Positions 26,083 to 35,803 of a stretch of DNA of 64,000 bases are shown in pieces. The DNA is from Thauera sp. 28 (GTDB lineage: Bacteria; Pseudomonadota; Gammaproteobacteria; Burkholderiales; Rhodocyclaceae), in the NCBI RefSeq assembly GCF_000310145.2, contig NZ_AMXA01000007.1, forward strand, positions 62,001-126,000, in the 5' to 3' direction. Numbering within the stretch: the first letter of the stretch is position 1; each line of letters starts with the position of its first letter. The position numbers and the translations under genes were made by a program. The notes beneath the pieces are model-generated. The model made no database searches. It saw only the letters and a program-made list of their open reading frames with translations, and had not been told where the DNA came from.

Positions 26083-27476
26083 GCCGCCCCCGCCGCGTCG
26101 ACCTTGCTCACGATATAGCGATACTTCCCGGACTTCTCCGGCGGGATCTCATCGACCTGCTCCACCTCGACGCTCACCCCCGCTCCCAGGCGCGCGCACA
26201 GGCCGCGCTGGATACGCTCTACGGTCGCACCATCGAAGCCTGCGCCGGGTACGACCTGCACCCGCGTCAACTCCAGGCTCTCCTGCACCACACGGAAGCC
26301 CCCCACCTGCGGTAGGTCGCGCAGCACGTAGATCAGCGCCAGCCCATGCATCACGGTGCCATCACGGGCGACGACGAAGTCGGTCGTGCGTCCCTGGATC
26401 TCCTTGAGCATGGGCAGGCCGCGACCACATGCGCACGCGCCGGTGTCCAGCGTGGCGACATCGCCGGTGCGATAGCGGATGAAGGGAAACTCCCGCGTCG
26501 CCAGGTGGGTGACCACGATCTCACCCGACTCACCGGCCGGCACCACCTGGCCAGCGCTGTCGACGATCTCGACGACGACGTCCTCGGCGGTCAGGTGCAT
26601 GCCGCCCGCCGGGCACTGGTGGGCGATGAAGCCGGCATCCCGGGAGCCGTACCCATTGGCGACCGGGCAGCCGAAGGTACTTTCGATGAGCTCGCGCTGA
26701 TGCTCGTACAGGCGCTCGGAGGTGCAGAACGCCACCTTGATGCCGAGCCCGTCCATGCGGACCCCGCGCCTGTTTGCATGCTGGGCAATGTGCGAGAGTG
26801 CCGACGGATAGCCGAACAGCATTCTCGGCCGGCGGACACGAATGCGCTCGATGAAGCCGTCGAGCTTGGCATCGGACATCTCGAATGCCGGCAGCAACTC
26901 GGTACGCAGGAGTTTGTCGCGAACGGCGCGGATGCGGTCCTGAGCGCTCAGTTCGATCGGCGAGCCCCAGACGACGATCTCCGGATCGCCGATGTCGACA
27001 CCCCACCAACGCGTTGCGCGCCACTTGGCCGCGACGTCGTGGCTGACACGCTCGTTACCGATGTAGAAGATCAGCGGCTCGCCGCTCGACCCCCCCGTAT
27101 TGAAGCGCGCCAGCGCACCGGCATCGTCGGCCTTCAAGTCGTCGGTATGCGCACGGATCTCGGCCTTAGTCAGGAACGGCAGCTTACCGAGGTCCGAGAT
27201 CGACTGCACCTGCTCGGGGTCGAAGCCGACACGGGCAAAGAGCGCCTTGTAATAGGGCACGTGCTGTCCGGCATGGCGCAACAAAGCACGCAGGCGCTCG
27301 ACCTGGAATCGCGCCAGGCGCTCACGCGACCACCACTGGCTGTCCTCGAGCTGCTTGCGGACGGCGACCGTGTCATGGCGCTTGAGGCGCTCGTGTAACG
27401 GGAACACCACATCCGCGATGAAGCGCGTGTAGGGCGAGCGCGCATCCTTGTTCATCAGTCGCTCCCGGCCCGCCAT
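26079..27476 (-). CDS. PaaK/CapK-like adenylate-forming enzyme
   Basis: 465 residues of the phenylacetate-CoA ligase/CapK branch. HVPYYKALF near residue 75 and FNTGGSSGEPLIFYI (about 130-145) are the nucleotide-binding motifs; YGSRDAGFIAHQCPAGG and TGACACGRGLPMLKEIQGRTTD follow, the latter with a Cys pair of the zinc-like site. The reaction would be ATP-dependent activation of a carboxylate. In capsule loci such enzymes probably supply an acyl or aminoacyl group for glycan decoration; the substrate is unknown. Start at 27476 overlaps the xrtA stop by 1 bp; ATG 27455 is an alternative. Confidence 0.85.
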   Translation of the reverse strand: MAGRERLMNKDARSPYTRFIADVVFPLHERLKRHDTVAVRKQLEDSQWWSRERLARFQVERLRALLRHAGQHVPYYKALFARVGFDPEQVQSISDLGKLPFLTKAEIRAHTDDLKADDAGALARFNTGGSSGEPLIFYIGNERVSHDVAAKWRATRWWGVDIGDPEIVVWGSPIELSAQDRIRAVRDKLLRTELLPAFEMSDAKLDGFIERIRVRRPRMLFGYPSALSHIAQHANRRGVRMDGLGIKVAFCTSERLYEHQRELIESTFGCPVANGYGSRDAGFIAHQCPAGGMHLTAEDVVVEIVDSAGQVVPAGESGEIVVTHLATREFPFIRYRTGDVATLDTGACACGRGLPMLKEIQGRTTDFVVARDGTVMHGLALIYVLRDLPQVGGFRVVQESLELTRVQVVPGAGFDGATVERIQRGLCARLGAGVSVEVEQVDEIPPEKSGKYRYIVSKVDAAGAA

Positions 27477-29068
27477 CAGCGTTCAGCCGTCTGCTGCAGC
27501 ATCGACTGCAGCGCCGGGCCGGCATCCTCGATGAAGGCCTTCAGGCGGGCCTCGCCGGTCTCGCCATGACCTTCCACATACGCGGTGCTGAACATGACCA
27601 CGGCCGAGTCGTCACCTTCGCCCGTGAGGCGCGACAAGGCAAGATAGACCTTCGCAACATAGGGACTCACCGTCCACCGACCGTCGATCCAGTTGGTGTA
27701 CCAGACCATCATGCGCCGCCCGTCGTTGCTGAGCATGGTCAGGCCACGCAAGGGAACGGCACGATCGCCAATCTGAATCGAGTGCAGGCTCTCGCCCGTG
27801 CGCCGCCACACCGGGTGCTTGCTGACCAGCACCCGGTTGTCGAAGTTGATGAGCTCCTCGCCAGGCCCCTGGTTGCGATAGAAGCCGACATAGAGACCGA
27901 CTGCCCCATCTTCGCCGGCCCAGGTCTGGGTGAGCTTGCCGCGCATGCCGGAATAGCTCGGCTCCCACTCCGGCAAGCTGGCAACGCTCGCCGGCTGCCA
28001 CGTCGCAGGCAGGGAAAATGCCGCGAACGCCACCGGCCCATGCTGCCCCTGGCGATCGATGAAGGCCAGCACCGGGTTCCACATCGACACCACCACGACG
28101 GCCGCGACCAGCCAGCCGGCACGACCGGCACGCGCAGTACCGGCCGTCGTCGGTGTCGAGACCGGTGCCGCCGGCGCCGACTCCTCGGGCTCCTGCCAGC
28201 GCGAACCGACCCAGAACAGGATCATGATGATGATGCCGAAGAACACCCAGCCATAAATGAGGTGGTCCGCCCCGGCAGCCAGCTTGTTGTCGGTGAGATG
28301 GCCGAGCATCACGATGCCGTAGGCGCGCAGCCAGTTGGCGAACACCGGCAGAACGATGGAGGCGGCGACAAAGATGAGCCGCCGGCGGGTCGAGGTGTAG
28401 TTGAGATAAGCGAACAGGCTGCCGACCACCACCGAGGCCATCAGGTAGCGCACGCCGCTGCAGCCCTCGACCACTTCCCAGCGCCCCGACGGGATGACCA
28501 GGTTGTAGCCTTCGGCATAAACCGGCACGCCCGACGCGCGCACGGCCCAGATGATGAAGTTGGCGGTCCAGTCCATCATGCTCGGGAACATGAACTCGCC
28601 GAACGGCACCATGAAGAACAGGAAGCCGATCGGGAAGGCATAGGTGCGTATCACCGCCGTGCCCATCACCGCCCAGACAAAGGCCACCAGCATGCCGACG
28701 ACGGCGAACTGGGACACGGCATCGACGCTGGCAAGCTCGCCGAGCAGCCATGCAAAGCCCGCGCCGACGCCAAGCACGACGCCCAGCAGCGACGGTTCGA
28801 TCGGCAGGTTGCGGATGAAGTGGCGCCGCCGCCAGACCAGCCAGGCCGAGATCGGTGCAATCACGAAGCCGTGGGCGAAGGTCTCCGAGCGATCCCAGAT
28901 GTGGACCATCGCCATGAAGGTGTCGCGGTACCAGAACAGCAGCCACAGCAGACCGACGGCAAGTACCGCGAGGTGAAGCCTGCGTGCGGGCGCATCACCT
29001 GCAGCGTTGGCTTGGCCAGGATCGTGGCTGGCATTGGTCACACTCATTGCACCTTCCTTCATGTTCAT
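27476..29068 (-). CDS. xrtA: Exosortase A fused to EpsI domain
   Basis: 530 residues. Residues about 30-285 form the polytopic exosortase with the catalytic Cys203 in EGCSGVRYLM, R248 in ANWLRAYGIV and H257 in GHLTDN, the Cys-Arg-His triad of the family. Residues about 320-525 are the periplasmic EpsI domain. Exosortase A cleaves PEP-CTERM proteins at the inner membrane and couples their sorting to exopolysaccharide export. The C-terminal EpsI fusion is usual for XrtA. It overlaps the neighbouring genes by 4 bp and 1 bp. No PEP-CTERM substrate is encoded in this window. Confidence 0.95.
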   Translation of the reverse strand: MNMKEGAMSVTNASHDPGQANAAGDAPARRLHLAVLAVGLLWLLFWYRDTFMAMVHIWDRSETFAHGFVIAPISAWLVWRRRHFIRNLPIEPSLLGVVLGVGAGFAWLLGELASVDAVSQFAVVGMLVAFVWAVMGTAVIRTYAFPIGFLFFMVPFGEFMFPSMMDWTANFIIWAVRASGVPVYAEGYNLVIPSGRWEVVEGCSGVRYLMASVVVGSLFAYLNYTSTRRRLIFVAASIVLPVFANWLRAYGIVMLGHLTDNKLAAGADHLIYGWVFFGIIIMILFWVGSRWQEPEESAPAAPVSTPTTAGTARAGRAGWLVAAVVVVSMWNPVLAFIDRQGQHGPVAFAAFSLPATWQPASVASLPEWEPSYSGMRGKLTQTWAGEDGAVGLYVGFYRNQGPGEELINFDNRVLVSKHPVWRRTGESLHSIQIGDRAVPLRGLTMLSNDGRRMMVWYTNWIDGRWTVSPYVAKVYLALSRLTGEGDDSAVVMFSTAYVEGHGETGEARLKAFIEDAGPALQSMLQQTAER

Positions 29069-30168
29069 TTGCGCCTTGCTTCCTCGCCCTGCATCGCATC
29101 CTGGTAGGCCGCAAGCAGTTCGGCACGCACCGAGGGCCAGCAGTAGCGTTGCACCTCATCGAGCCCGCGCGCCCTCAGCGCCTCGTAAAGGGCCGCATCA
29201 TCCAGCACCACCCGCACCGCCTCAGCAAGCGCCGCTGCATCATCGACAGCGACAAGCATCGCAGTTCGCCTATGCTCGACCATGAAGGGGATGCCGCCGG
29301 CCGCGGTCGTGACCACCGGCAGGCCGCTTGCCAATGCCTCGAGGATCGCGTTGGGCATGTTATCCACTCTGCTCGCATTGAGCATGAGATCTGCATCACG
29401 GTAGAGCGCAGCCATCTCGTCGCGATCGAGCCGACCGCTGAACCTGACACGGTCGGCGACGCCAAGTTCGCGCGCAAGCCGTTCCAGCGCCTGCGCCTGA
29501 GGTCCTTCCCCGGCAAGTGTCAGGGTCGCCGCGGGATAGTGCGCGGACAGCAGTGCGAACGCATGCAGCGCAGTATCGTTGCCGTAGATGGCTTCGAGAT
29601 TACGCGCCACCAGCAGGTGCGGGGCCGCAGCCGGCCGACGCGGCTGCGGCGCGGGATGGAAGCGCGCCAGGTCGATGATGTTGGGAACGATGCGCGCCGG
29701 CATGCCATGCTGCGCAAAGACCTTACGCAGAAAGCCGGAGGGTACGGCAAGCAGCGCAGCACGGCGCATGCTCGTGCGCACGGCACCGGCGGCGTGCGCA
29801 AGAAAGCTGCCGGCCTCGCCACCGCGGTAGTTCACCACCACCGCCACGCCACGCAGGCTCGCAATCCACACCGCAGGGGCCGCGAACAAGTGCCAGGACC
29901 AGCCCGAGTTGGCCATCACATGGGCAACGTCTGCCCGCCCTGCCCCGCGCCAGAGCTGGACGAGATAGGGCAGCAGCCGAAACAGGGCGCGGATGCCCTT
30001 GAGACGTTCGGCCCATGCCGGACGATACGGCGCATTGACGCGCACCAGCTCGACGCTCGCCCCCTCGCTGCGCAGCAGTTCGGCGAGCTGCCGCGTCTGG
30101 TTGGCCATGCCGCCGGCGGGGGGCGGCAACGGCCCGACGAGCAGGACACGAAGACCGGAAAACGACAT
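29065..30168 (-). CDS. GT4 glycosyltransferase of the XrtA cluster
   Basis: About 367 residues, GT-B fold. LRVLLVGPLPPPAGGMANQ is the N-terminal glycine loop; VDNMPNAILEALASGLPVV holds the GT4 E-x7-E-type donor site. ATG 30168 is chosen because the family begins with this hydrophobic strand and the previous gene ends at 30179; the frame is open to 30270. It lies between exosortase and another GT4 gene, so it very probably builds the XrtA-linked polysaccharide. Confidence 0.88.
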   Translation of the reverse strand: MSFSGLRVLLVGPLPPPAGGMANQTRQLAELLRSEGASVELVRVNAPYRPAWAERLKGIRALFRLLPYLVQLWRGAGRADVAHVMANSGWSWHLFAAPAVWIASLRGVAVVVNYRGGEAGSFLAHAAGAVRTSMRRAALLAVPSGFLRKVFAQHGMPARIVPNIIDLARFHPAPQPRRPAAAPHLLVARNLEAIYGNDTALHAFALLSAHYPAATLTLAGEGPQAQALERLARELGVADRVRFSGRLDRDEMAALYRDADLMLNASRVDNMPNAILEALASGLPVVTTAAGGIPFMVEHRRTAMLVAVDDAAALAEAVRVVLDDAALYEALRARGLDEVQRYCWPSVRAELLAAYQDAMQGEEARRK

Positions 30169-30178
30169 CCGCGTGCGC

Positions 30179-31390
30179 TCAGGCTGCGCGCCGGGTACGA
30201 CCGGCGAGTGCCTCATACACTGCACGGTAATGGGCGACGCTGTTCGTCCAGTTTCGCACTTCCTCGACAAAGTGGCGCCCTGCCGCGCGCATGGTCGGCC
30301 AGCGTCCGCGGTCGGCGAGCATGGCGTCGATGGCGGCGGCGAGTGCCTCGGCGCTCCCGGCCTTGAACAGCTTGCCGGTCTCGCCGTCGCGGATCAGTTC
30401 CTTGTGGCCGCCGACGTCCGAGGCCACGAACAGCCGCCCCTGGGCCATCGCCTCGAGCGGCTTGAGCGGAGTGACGAGTTCGGTCAGGCGCATGGAGTGA
30501 CGCGGATAGGCAAGCAGGTCGATCTGGTCGTAGTAGCGACTGACTTCGCTGTGCGGCACCCGGCCGGTAAACACCACCTTGTCCGCCACCCCCAAACGCT
30601 CGGTCTGAGCCTTTAGCTTGGCGTCCTGCGGACCGCCACCAACCAGCAGCAGACGCAGATCGGGGCGCTTGGCGAGCAGCGCGGGGAAGGCGTCGAGCAG
30701 CAGATCCAGGCCTTCGTAGGCGTAGAACGAACCGACGAAGCCGATGGTCGTGCAGCCCTCCAGCCCCAGCTCCCGGCGCAGAATCGGGTCCGCGTCGCCC
30801 GAGAGCTGAAAGCCTTCTACATCCACCGCATTCGGGATCACCGTGACCCTGGCCGCCGGAATGCCGCGCGCGACGATATCCGCGCGCAGGCCTTCGCAGA
30901 TGGTGAAGGCGTGATCGACCCGCTTGAGCGCCCAGGTCTCCATGGCACGCGTGGCGCGATAACGCAGGCTGCCCTCGGCCGTCGTGCCGTGATCGACCGC
31001 AGCGTCTTCCCAGAAGGCGCGAATCTCATACACCACCGGGATTCCAAGCCGCTTGCCCACGCGGATGGCGGGGATGGCATTGAGCACCGGCGAGTGCGCG
31101 TGCAGTACATCGGGCCTGAGCTCCCGCGCAAGCTGCTCCAGCCGGGCCTCGGTCGCACGCATCAGGCGCAACTCGTTGATCCCGGCCGGGCCGGGCGCAG
31201 GCACCGGACTGCGGTAGAAGCGCAGGCCGTCGACATCCTCCACCTCGGCCGCAACCTGGCCCTGCTTGGGCGACGTCAGGTGAAAGGTCTCCCAGCCCAG
31301 TGCCCGCTGCTCACGCAGGATGGCTGCAGTGCGGAAGGTATAGCCGCTGTGCAGCGGGATGGAGTGGTCGAGGATGTGAAGGATGCGCAT
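30179..31390 (-). CDS. GT4 glycosyltransferase, TIGR04063 (Daro_2409) type, XrtA-associated
   Basis: 403 residues. Starts MRILHILDHSIPLHSGYTFR, as in the Daro_2409 family of exosortase A-associated glycosyltransferases; YEIRAFWEDAAVDHGT and SFYAYEGLDLLLDAFP are further family-like segments, and LVTPLKPLEAMAQG is the donor site. ATG 31390 lies 5 bp after the amidotransferase stop; the open frame to 31480 is not family-like. Sugar not determined. Confidence 0.9.
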   Translation of the reverse strand: MRILHILDHSIPLHSGYTFRTAAILREQRALGWETFHLTSPKQGQVAAEVEDVDGLRFYRSPVPAPGPAGINELRLMRATEARLEQLARELRPDVLHAHSPVLNAIPAIRVGKRLGIPVVYEIRAFWEDAAVDHGTTAEGSLRYRATRAMETWALKRVDHAFTICEGLRADIVARGIPAARVTVIPNAVDVEGFQLSGDADPILRRELGLEGCTTIGFVGSFYAYEGLDLLLDAFPALLAKRPDLRLLLVGGGPQDAKLKAQTERLGVADKVVFTGRVPHSEVSRYYDQIDLLAYPRHSMRLTELVTPLKPLEAMAQGRLFVASDVGGHKELIRDGETGKLFKAGSAEALAAAIDAMLADRGRWPTMRAAGRHFVEEVRNWTNSVAHYRAVYEALAGRTRRAA

Positions 31391-31395
31391 GAGAT

Positions 31396-33324
31396 TCAAG
31401 CCGCCGCAGCCACTTCCGCTGGCGCGCGTGTCGGTGCGGTGTTGTTCCTGATGAAGGCTTCGAACATCAACAAGGTCCACAGCGGCGCGCTGTAATCGCG
31501 GGCGCCGGACTGATGAGCGTCGACCAGATGCTGGAGGTAGTCACGGTTGAATATACCGGTCGCGGCCAGGGTTTCGCCCAGCACTGCGTCACGCACGCGC
31601 TGCTTGAGCGGGCCGCGGAACCAGCGTGCAAGCGGCACGGCGAAGCCCATCTTCGGACGGTAGAGCACATCGTCGGGGAGGAAGGGCTCCATCGCCTTCT
31701 TGAACAGGTACTTGCCTTCGTTGCCCTGGATCTTGAGGCCGGACGGCAGCGTGGCGAGCCATTCGACGAGCTTGTGGTCCATCAACGGTTCGCGCACTTC
31801 CAGCGAATGGGCCATGCTGGCGCGGTCGACCTTGGTGTTGATGTCGCCGACCAGGTAGGTCTTGAGATCGAGGTACTGGATGAGGGCGAGCGGATCGTCG
31901 GTGTTGGCGGCGCCGGCATGGCGGCGGAAGACCTCGAGCGCGTCGTAACCGCCGAGCCTGGCGCGGAAATCCGCGCTGAAGAGCTTGTCGCGCATGTCGC
32001 CGCGCAGGATGGAGACACTGTGAAAGTAGGCCTCGGTGGCGTCGCGCGCCATGGCCTGGAAGGTGGTCTTGGCGCGGAACACCCGCGGCGCCCAGTCAGC
32101 CTTGGGATAGAGGCGGCCGAGCAGGCCGAACATGGGCCGGCGCACGCCCATCGGCAGCGCAGCGCGCATCTTCTCTTCCAGCAAATGCATGCGATAGCGG
32201 CGGTAGCCACCGAAGCTCTCGTCACCGCCATCGCCGGACAAGGCCACTGTGACGCGCTTGCGCGCAAGCTGGCATACCCGATAGGTGGGGATGGCGGAAC
32301 TGTCGGCGTAGGGCTCGTCGTAGAGCGCGGCCAAGGTGTCGATGAGGTCGAAGTCGTCGGACTTGACCGTCTCGACGAAGTGGTTGGTGCGGTAGCGGTC
32401 GGCGACCTTCTGGGCGAATTCCGATTCGTTGAACTTGGGGTCGTCGAAGGCGATGGAGCAGGTGTTCACTGGCTCGCTGGAGAGCCCGGCCATGGTGGCG
32501 ACGACCGCGCTGGAGTCCACCCCGCCTGACAGGAAGGCACCCAGCGGCACCTCGGCAATCATGCGCAGGCGCACGGATTCGCGCAGGCGCTCGGTGAGCT
32601 CTGCGGTGGCTTCCTCGAGGCTGATGTCGTTGTCGAGCGTGAAGCTCACGTCCCAATACTGCCTGGGCTCGGGGATGGGCTGGCCGCGGCGGATGCAGAG
32701 CGATTCGCCCGGGCCGAGCTTTCTGGCGCCGCGGAAGATGGTGCGCGGCTCGGCGACGTAGCCCAGCGCAAAGTACTCCTCCACCGCCAGCGGGTCGATG
32801 CGGCGATCCAGATCGGGGTGTTGCATCAGCACCTTGAGCTCGGAACCGAAGGCGAGCGTGCCGTCGGGCAGCAGCGCGTAGAACATTGGTTTGACGGCGA
32901 GGCGGTCGCGCGCCATGAAGAAGGTGTCGCGGTTGCGGTCGTGCAGGGCGAAGGCGAACATGCCGCGAAAGCGCTGTACGCAGTCCTCGCCCCAGGCCTC
33001 CCAGGCGTGCACGATGACCTCGGTGTCGCTGCGGGTGTGGAAGACGTGACCCAGCGCCTCGAGTTCGGGCACCAGCTCCTGGAAATTGTAGATCTCGCCG
33101 TTGAACACCACCGCCACCGAGCCGTCCTCGTTGAACAGCGGCTGCTGGCCGGTGGCAAGATCGATGATGGACAGCCGGCGGTGCGCAAGCGCCACGCCGG
33201 GCTCGAAGTGGTAGCCGCCTTCGTCCGGGCCGCGATGGTGCTGGACGTCATTCATGCGCTGCATGAGCGCGCGCTCGAAGTCGCGCTTGCCGCGGGTATC
33301 GAAAAGGCCGGCGATGCCGCACAT
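31396..33324 (-). CDS. XrtA/PEP-CTERM system amidotransferase (TIGR03108-type asparagine synthase)
   Basis: 642 residues, complete class II glutamine amidotransferase plus synthetase. Cys2 in MCGIAGLFDTRG is the glutaminase nucleophile; HHRGPDEGG, LAHRRLSIID and FNGEIYNF complete that domain. The PP-loop FLSGGVDSSAVVATM and LSGDGGDESFGGYRRY define the synthetase domain, and RPKMGFAVPLARWF its end. It uses glutamine and ATP to amidate an unidentified carboxylate, probably on the glycan. Unlike the two other asparagine-synthase-like genes here, it keeps the full glutaminase site. Confidence 0.94.
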   Translation of the reverse strand: MCGIAGLFDTRGKRDFERALMQRMNDVQHHRGPDEGGYHFEPGVALAHRRLSIIDLATGQQPLFNEDGSVAVVFNGEIYNFQELVPELEALGHVFHTRSDTEVIVHAWEAWGEDCVQRFRGMFAFALHDRNRDTFFMARDRLAVKPMFYALLPDGTLAFGSELKVLMQHPDLDRRIDPLAVEEYFALGYVAEPRTIFRGARKLGPGESLCIRRGQPIPEPRQYWDVSFTLDNDISLEEATAELTERLRESVRLRMIAEVPLGAFLSGGVDSSAVVATMAGLSSEPVNTCSIAFDDPKFNESEFAQKVADRYRTNHFVETVKSDDFDLIDTLAALYDEPYADSSAIPTYRVCQLARKRVTVALSGDGGDESFGGYRRYRMHLLEEKMRAALPMGVRRPMFGLLGRLYPKADWAPRVFRAKTTFQAMARDATEAYFHSVSILRGDMRDKLFSADFRARLGGYDALEVFRRHAGAANTDDPLALIQYLDLKTYLVGDINTKVDRASMAHSLEVREPLMDHKLVEWLATLPSGLKIQGNEGKYLFKKAMEPFLPDDVLYRPKMGFAVPLARWFRGPLKQRVRDAVLGETLAATGIFNRDYLQHLVDAHQSGARDYSAPLWTLLMFEAFIRNNTAPTRAPAEVAAAA

Positions 33325-33337
33325 GGTCGGGCTTCCT

Positions 33338-34510
33338 TTAGGATCTGGCAGGCGCTACGCCGGCGCGCTGCAGGAGTTGGTCATACATTGCGGTGTAGCG
33401 TGCCACCATGCCGTCGAGACTGAAGCCGTGCTCGACGCGTCGGCGGCCTGCCGCCCCCTGCGTTTGCCGCAATGCAGCATCGGAAGCGTAGCACAGCAGC
33501 GCCTCGGCCATGCGATCCGGGTCCTGCGCGGGCACGAGGGAGCCGGTCTCGCCCTCGGCAACCAGCTCGCCGTTGCCGCCGACTGCGGTGGCGACCACTG
33601 GCAGGCCGCTGGCCATGGCCTCGAGGATGGTGTTGGAGATGCCTTCGGCCTGCGAGGGCAGCACGAAAACGTCGAGCGCACGCATGACCGCCGGAACATC
33701 CGTGCGCTCGCCGGCAAGCCAGACCGCGTCGCCGATCCCGGCGCGGCGGATCTCGGCCTCGACCTCGCCGCGCAGCGGGCCATCGCCGGCAATGATCAGG
33801 CGCAGCCTCTGCCCCACCCCACCCCGTGCGCGGGCAAGCTCGAAGGCACGCACCAGGGTGAGTTGGTCCTTGACTGCCTGCAGCCTGCCGACGGTGCCGA
33901 CGACGACCACGCTCGCATCGGCGAATGGGCTGCCGGCCAGGATCTGGCGCGCACCGGTTGCGGCGGGGGTGAAACGCAGGGTGTCAACCCCGTTGCAGAT
34001 GCGCTCGACACGCGCGGGCGCGATCCCGACCCGCCCGGTCAGGTAGGACTCGATGTGGCCCGAGAGCGCAACATAGCGGCTCACGAAGGGGCTGTAGAGG
34101 CGCCGCAGCACCTGGAACTTGCGCCGAGTGCCGCCAGGGTCGGAGACGTCCCAGCCGTGCTCGCCATGCACCCGCACCGGAACACCCGCCAGACGCGCCG
34201 GCACGACCGCCTCGAGCGCGGCAAGGTTGCGGCTGTGCACGATGGCTGGGCGCCGCTCACGGAACAAGCGGTACAGGCGCGGATAGAGCTTGATGCCATG
34301 ACCAGCAGGCTTGTGCAGCGACACGAAGCCGACATCCTCACGCCGGATGCGCTCGCAGAACCCTTCGGCACAGCGCGTGAGCGCAACCACCGTGTGGCGG
34401 TAGCGCTCCGGCGGCATGCGATTGATGAGGTTGACCACGCCGTTTTCCAGCCCGCCGACATCGAAACTGTAGACGAGGTGCATCACCAGCGGCCGCAGTT
34501 CGCGCATCAA
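33338..34510 (-). CDS. GT4 glycosyltransferase, TIGR03088 type, XrtA-associated
   Basis: 390 residues. LVMHLVYSFDVGGLENGVVNLINRM is the characteristic N-terminal acceptor loop of this exosortase-associated family (quoted in part: SFDVGGLENG); VVGTVGRL and PSQAEGISNTILEAMASG give the donor site with the E-x7-E motif. It overlaps the preceding gene by 4 bp and precedes the amidotransferase. Substrates unknown. Confidence 0.9.
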   Translation of the reverse strand: MMRELRPLVMHLVYSFDVGGLENGVVNLINRMPPERYRHTVVALTRCAEGFCERIRREDVGFVSLHKPAGHGIKLYPRLYRLFRERRPAIVHSRNLAALEAVVPARLAGVPVRVHGEHGWDVSDPGGTRRKFQVLRRLYSPFVSRYVALSGHIESYLTGRVGIAPARVERICNGVDTLRFTPAATGARQILAGSPFADASVVVVGTVGRLQAVKDQLTLVRAFELARARGGVGQRLRLIIAGDGPLRGEVEAEIRRAGIGDAVWLAGERTDVPAVMRALDVFVLPSQAEGISNTILEAMASGLPVVATAVGGNGELVAEGETGSLVPAQDPDRMAEALLCYASDAALRQTQGAAGRRRVEHGFSLDGMVARYTAMYDQLLQRAGVAPARS

Positions 34511-35799
34511 GCCACCTGGGACGGTGCAGCGTCGGCGAGTTCGCCGATCACGGTCGGAATGTCCTCCTGGCCGCCGGGCTCGGGCGGTTGCACGTCGAGC
34601 AAGCCGTCGAGCACGCGCAGATGCGCCGACCAGCTGTATGCGCGCAGCACGCAGTCAAGCGCCGCCTCACCCATACGGGCACGGCGAGCGTCATCGCCAA
34701 GCAGACCGAGCACACGTGCAGCAAGATCCGCCTCGTCGGCAGCCACCTCGCAGTCGCGGCCGTTCTGCGCGGCGAGCCCGGCTGCGGGCGCCTGGGTAAG
34801 CACCACCGGGCGCGCCATGGCCATGGCCTCGAGCACCTTGTTCTGGATACCGCGCGCAATGCGCAGCGGGGCGACAACGACCTGCGCATGAGCGAGAAAG
34901 GGGCGCACATCCGGCACGGTACCCGTGACGACCACGCCGCTGCCCTCGGCAGCCAGTGCCTGCACGGCCGGCGCCGGGTTCATGCCGACGATCCAGAAGC
35001 GCACCTGAGGCTGCTCGGCGCGGATGCGCGGCAGCACCTCGCGGGCGAACCAGGTTACGGCATCGATATTCGGCCAGTAATCCATCGCGCCGCTGAACAC
35101 CAGCACCGGCCCACCCGGCGGATACGGTGACTCGAAACGGTGTTCAGGCGAGAAGTACTCCGCATCGACCCCGTTCTGCATGACGCCGACACGCGCCGAA
35201 ATCTCGGGCGCCGCGCCACGAAAAAGCTCGGCCTCGGCCTCGGTGACGAACAGGCTGGCATCGCAGCGCGCTGCGCTGGCACGCTCGAAGGCAAGCAAGC
35301 GCTCACCCTCGCGTCGATACAGCCAGGACATGGGCCAACGCCGGTCACTGGCGTACTGCGACCACTTGGCTGAATCCACGTCGCAGAAGTCGATCACCCG
35401 TCGATCGAGTCCAGGCAGATCCAGGTACTGTGCCATCGGCCCCGAGAACGCAACCGCGCTGCGGATGCCGTGCTCGATGACAACCCGGCGCACCCAGGCG
35501 CGCAAGCGCGGGCTGCGGTAATAGGGCAGGCTCAGCGCCTCGCCGCGCAACAGGCCGCGCAGGCTGGCAATGCGGCGGATACCGGGTTCGATGGGCACCA
35601 CGCAACTGTGTTCACACCACTTGCGCAAGGCCGGGATGTGCTGCTTGTCGTCGGGATGGTCGACGAAGCAGCCCAGGAAGACGCGGTGGGTCCGCGCAAG
35701 CTGGCGCAGGATGTTGAACGAGCGCACCTTGTCGCCCTTGTTGGGCGGGTACGGAACGCGGTGCGTCAGGTAGAGCAGTGGGGGGCGGCTGTCCTCCAC
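34507..35799 (-). CDS. GT4 glycosyltransferase, TIGR03087 type, XrtA-associated
   Basis: About 430 residues. LLYLTHRVPYPPNKGDKVR is the N-terminal signature of the Stp1/TIGR03087 family; IDFCDVDSAKWSQYA and VFSGAMDYWPNIDAV are further characteristic segments, and GIQNKVLEAMAMARP is the donor site. Start is GTG 35799, 4 bases after the preceding stop, with a G-rich purine stretch upstream; the frame open to 35877 overlaps the FemAB gene and is unlikely. Sugar unknown. Confidence 0.9.
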   Translation of the reverse strand: MEDSRPPLLYLTHRVPYPPNKGDKVRSFNILRQLARTHRVFLGCFVDHPDDKQHIPALRKWCEHSCVVPIEPGIRRIASLRGLLRGEALSLPYYRSPRLRAWVRRVVIEHGIRSAVAFSGPMAQYLDLPGLDRRVIDFCDVDSAKWSQYASDRRWPMSWLYRREGERLLAFERASAARCDASLFVTEAEAELFRGAAPEISARVGVMQNGVDAEYFSPEHRFESPYPPGGPVLVFSGAMDYWPNIDAVTWFAREVLPRIRAEQPQVRFWIVGMNPAPAVQALAAEGSGVVVTGTVPDVRPFLAHAQVVVAPLRIARGIQNKVLEAMAMARPVVLTQAPAAGLAAQNGRDCEVAADEADLAARVLGLLGDDARRARMGEAALDCVLRAYSWSAHLRVLDGLLDVQPPEPGGQEDIPTVIGELADAAPSQVA

Positions 35800-35803
35800 C
35801 GCC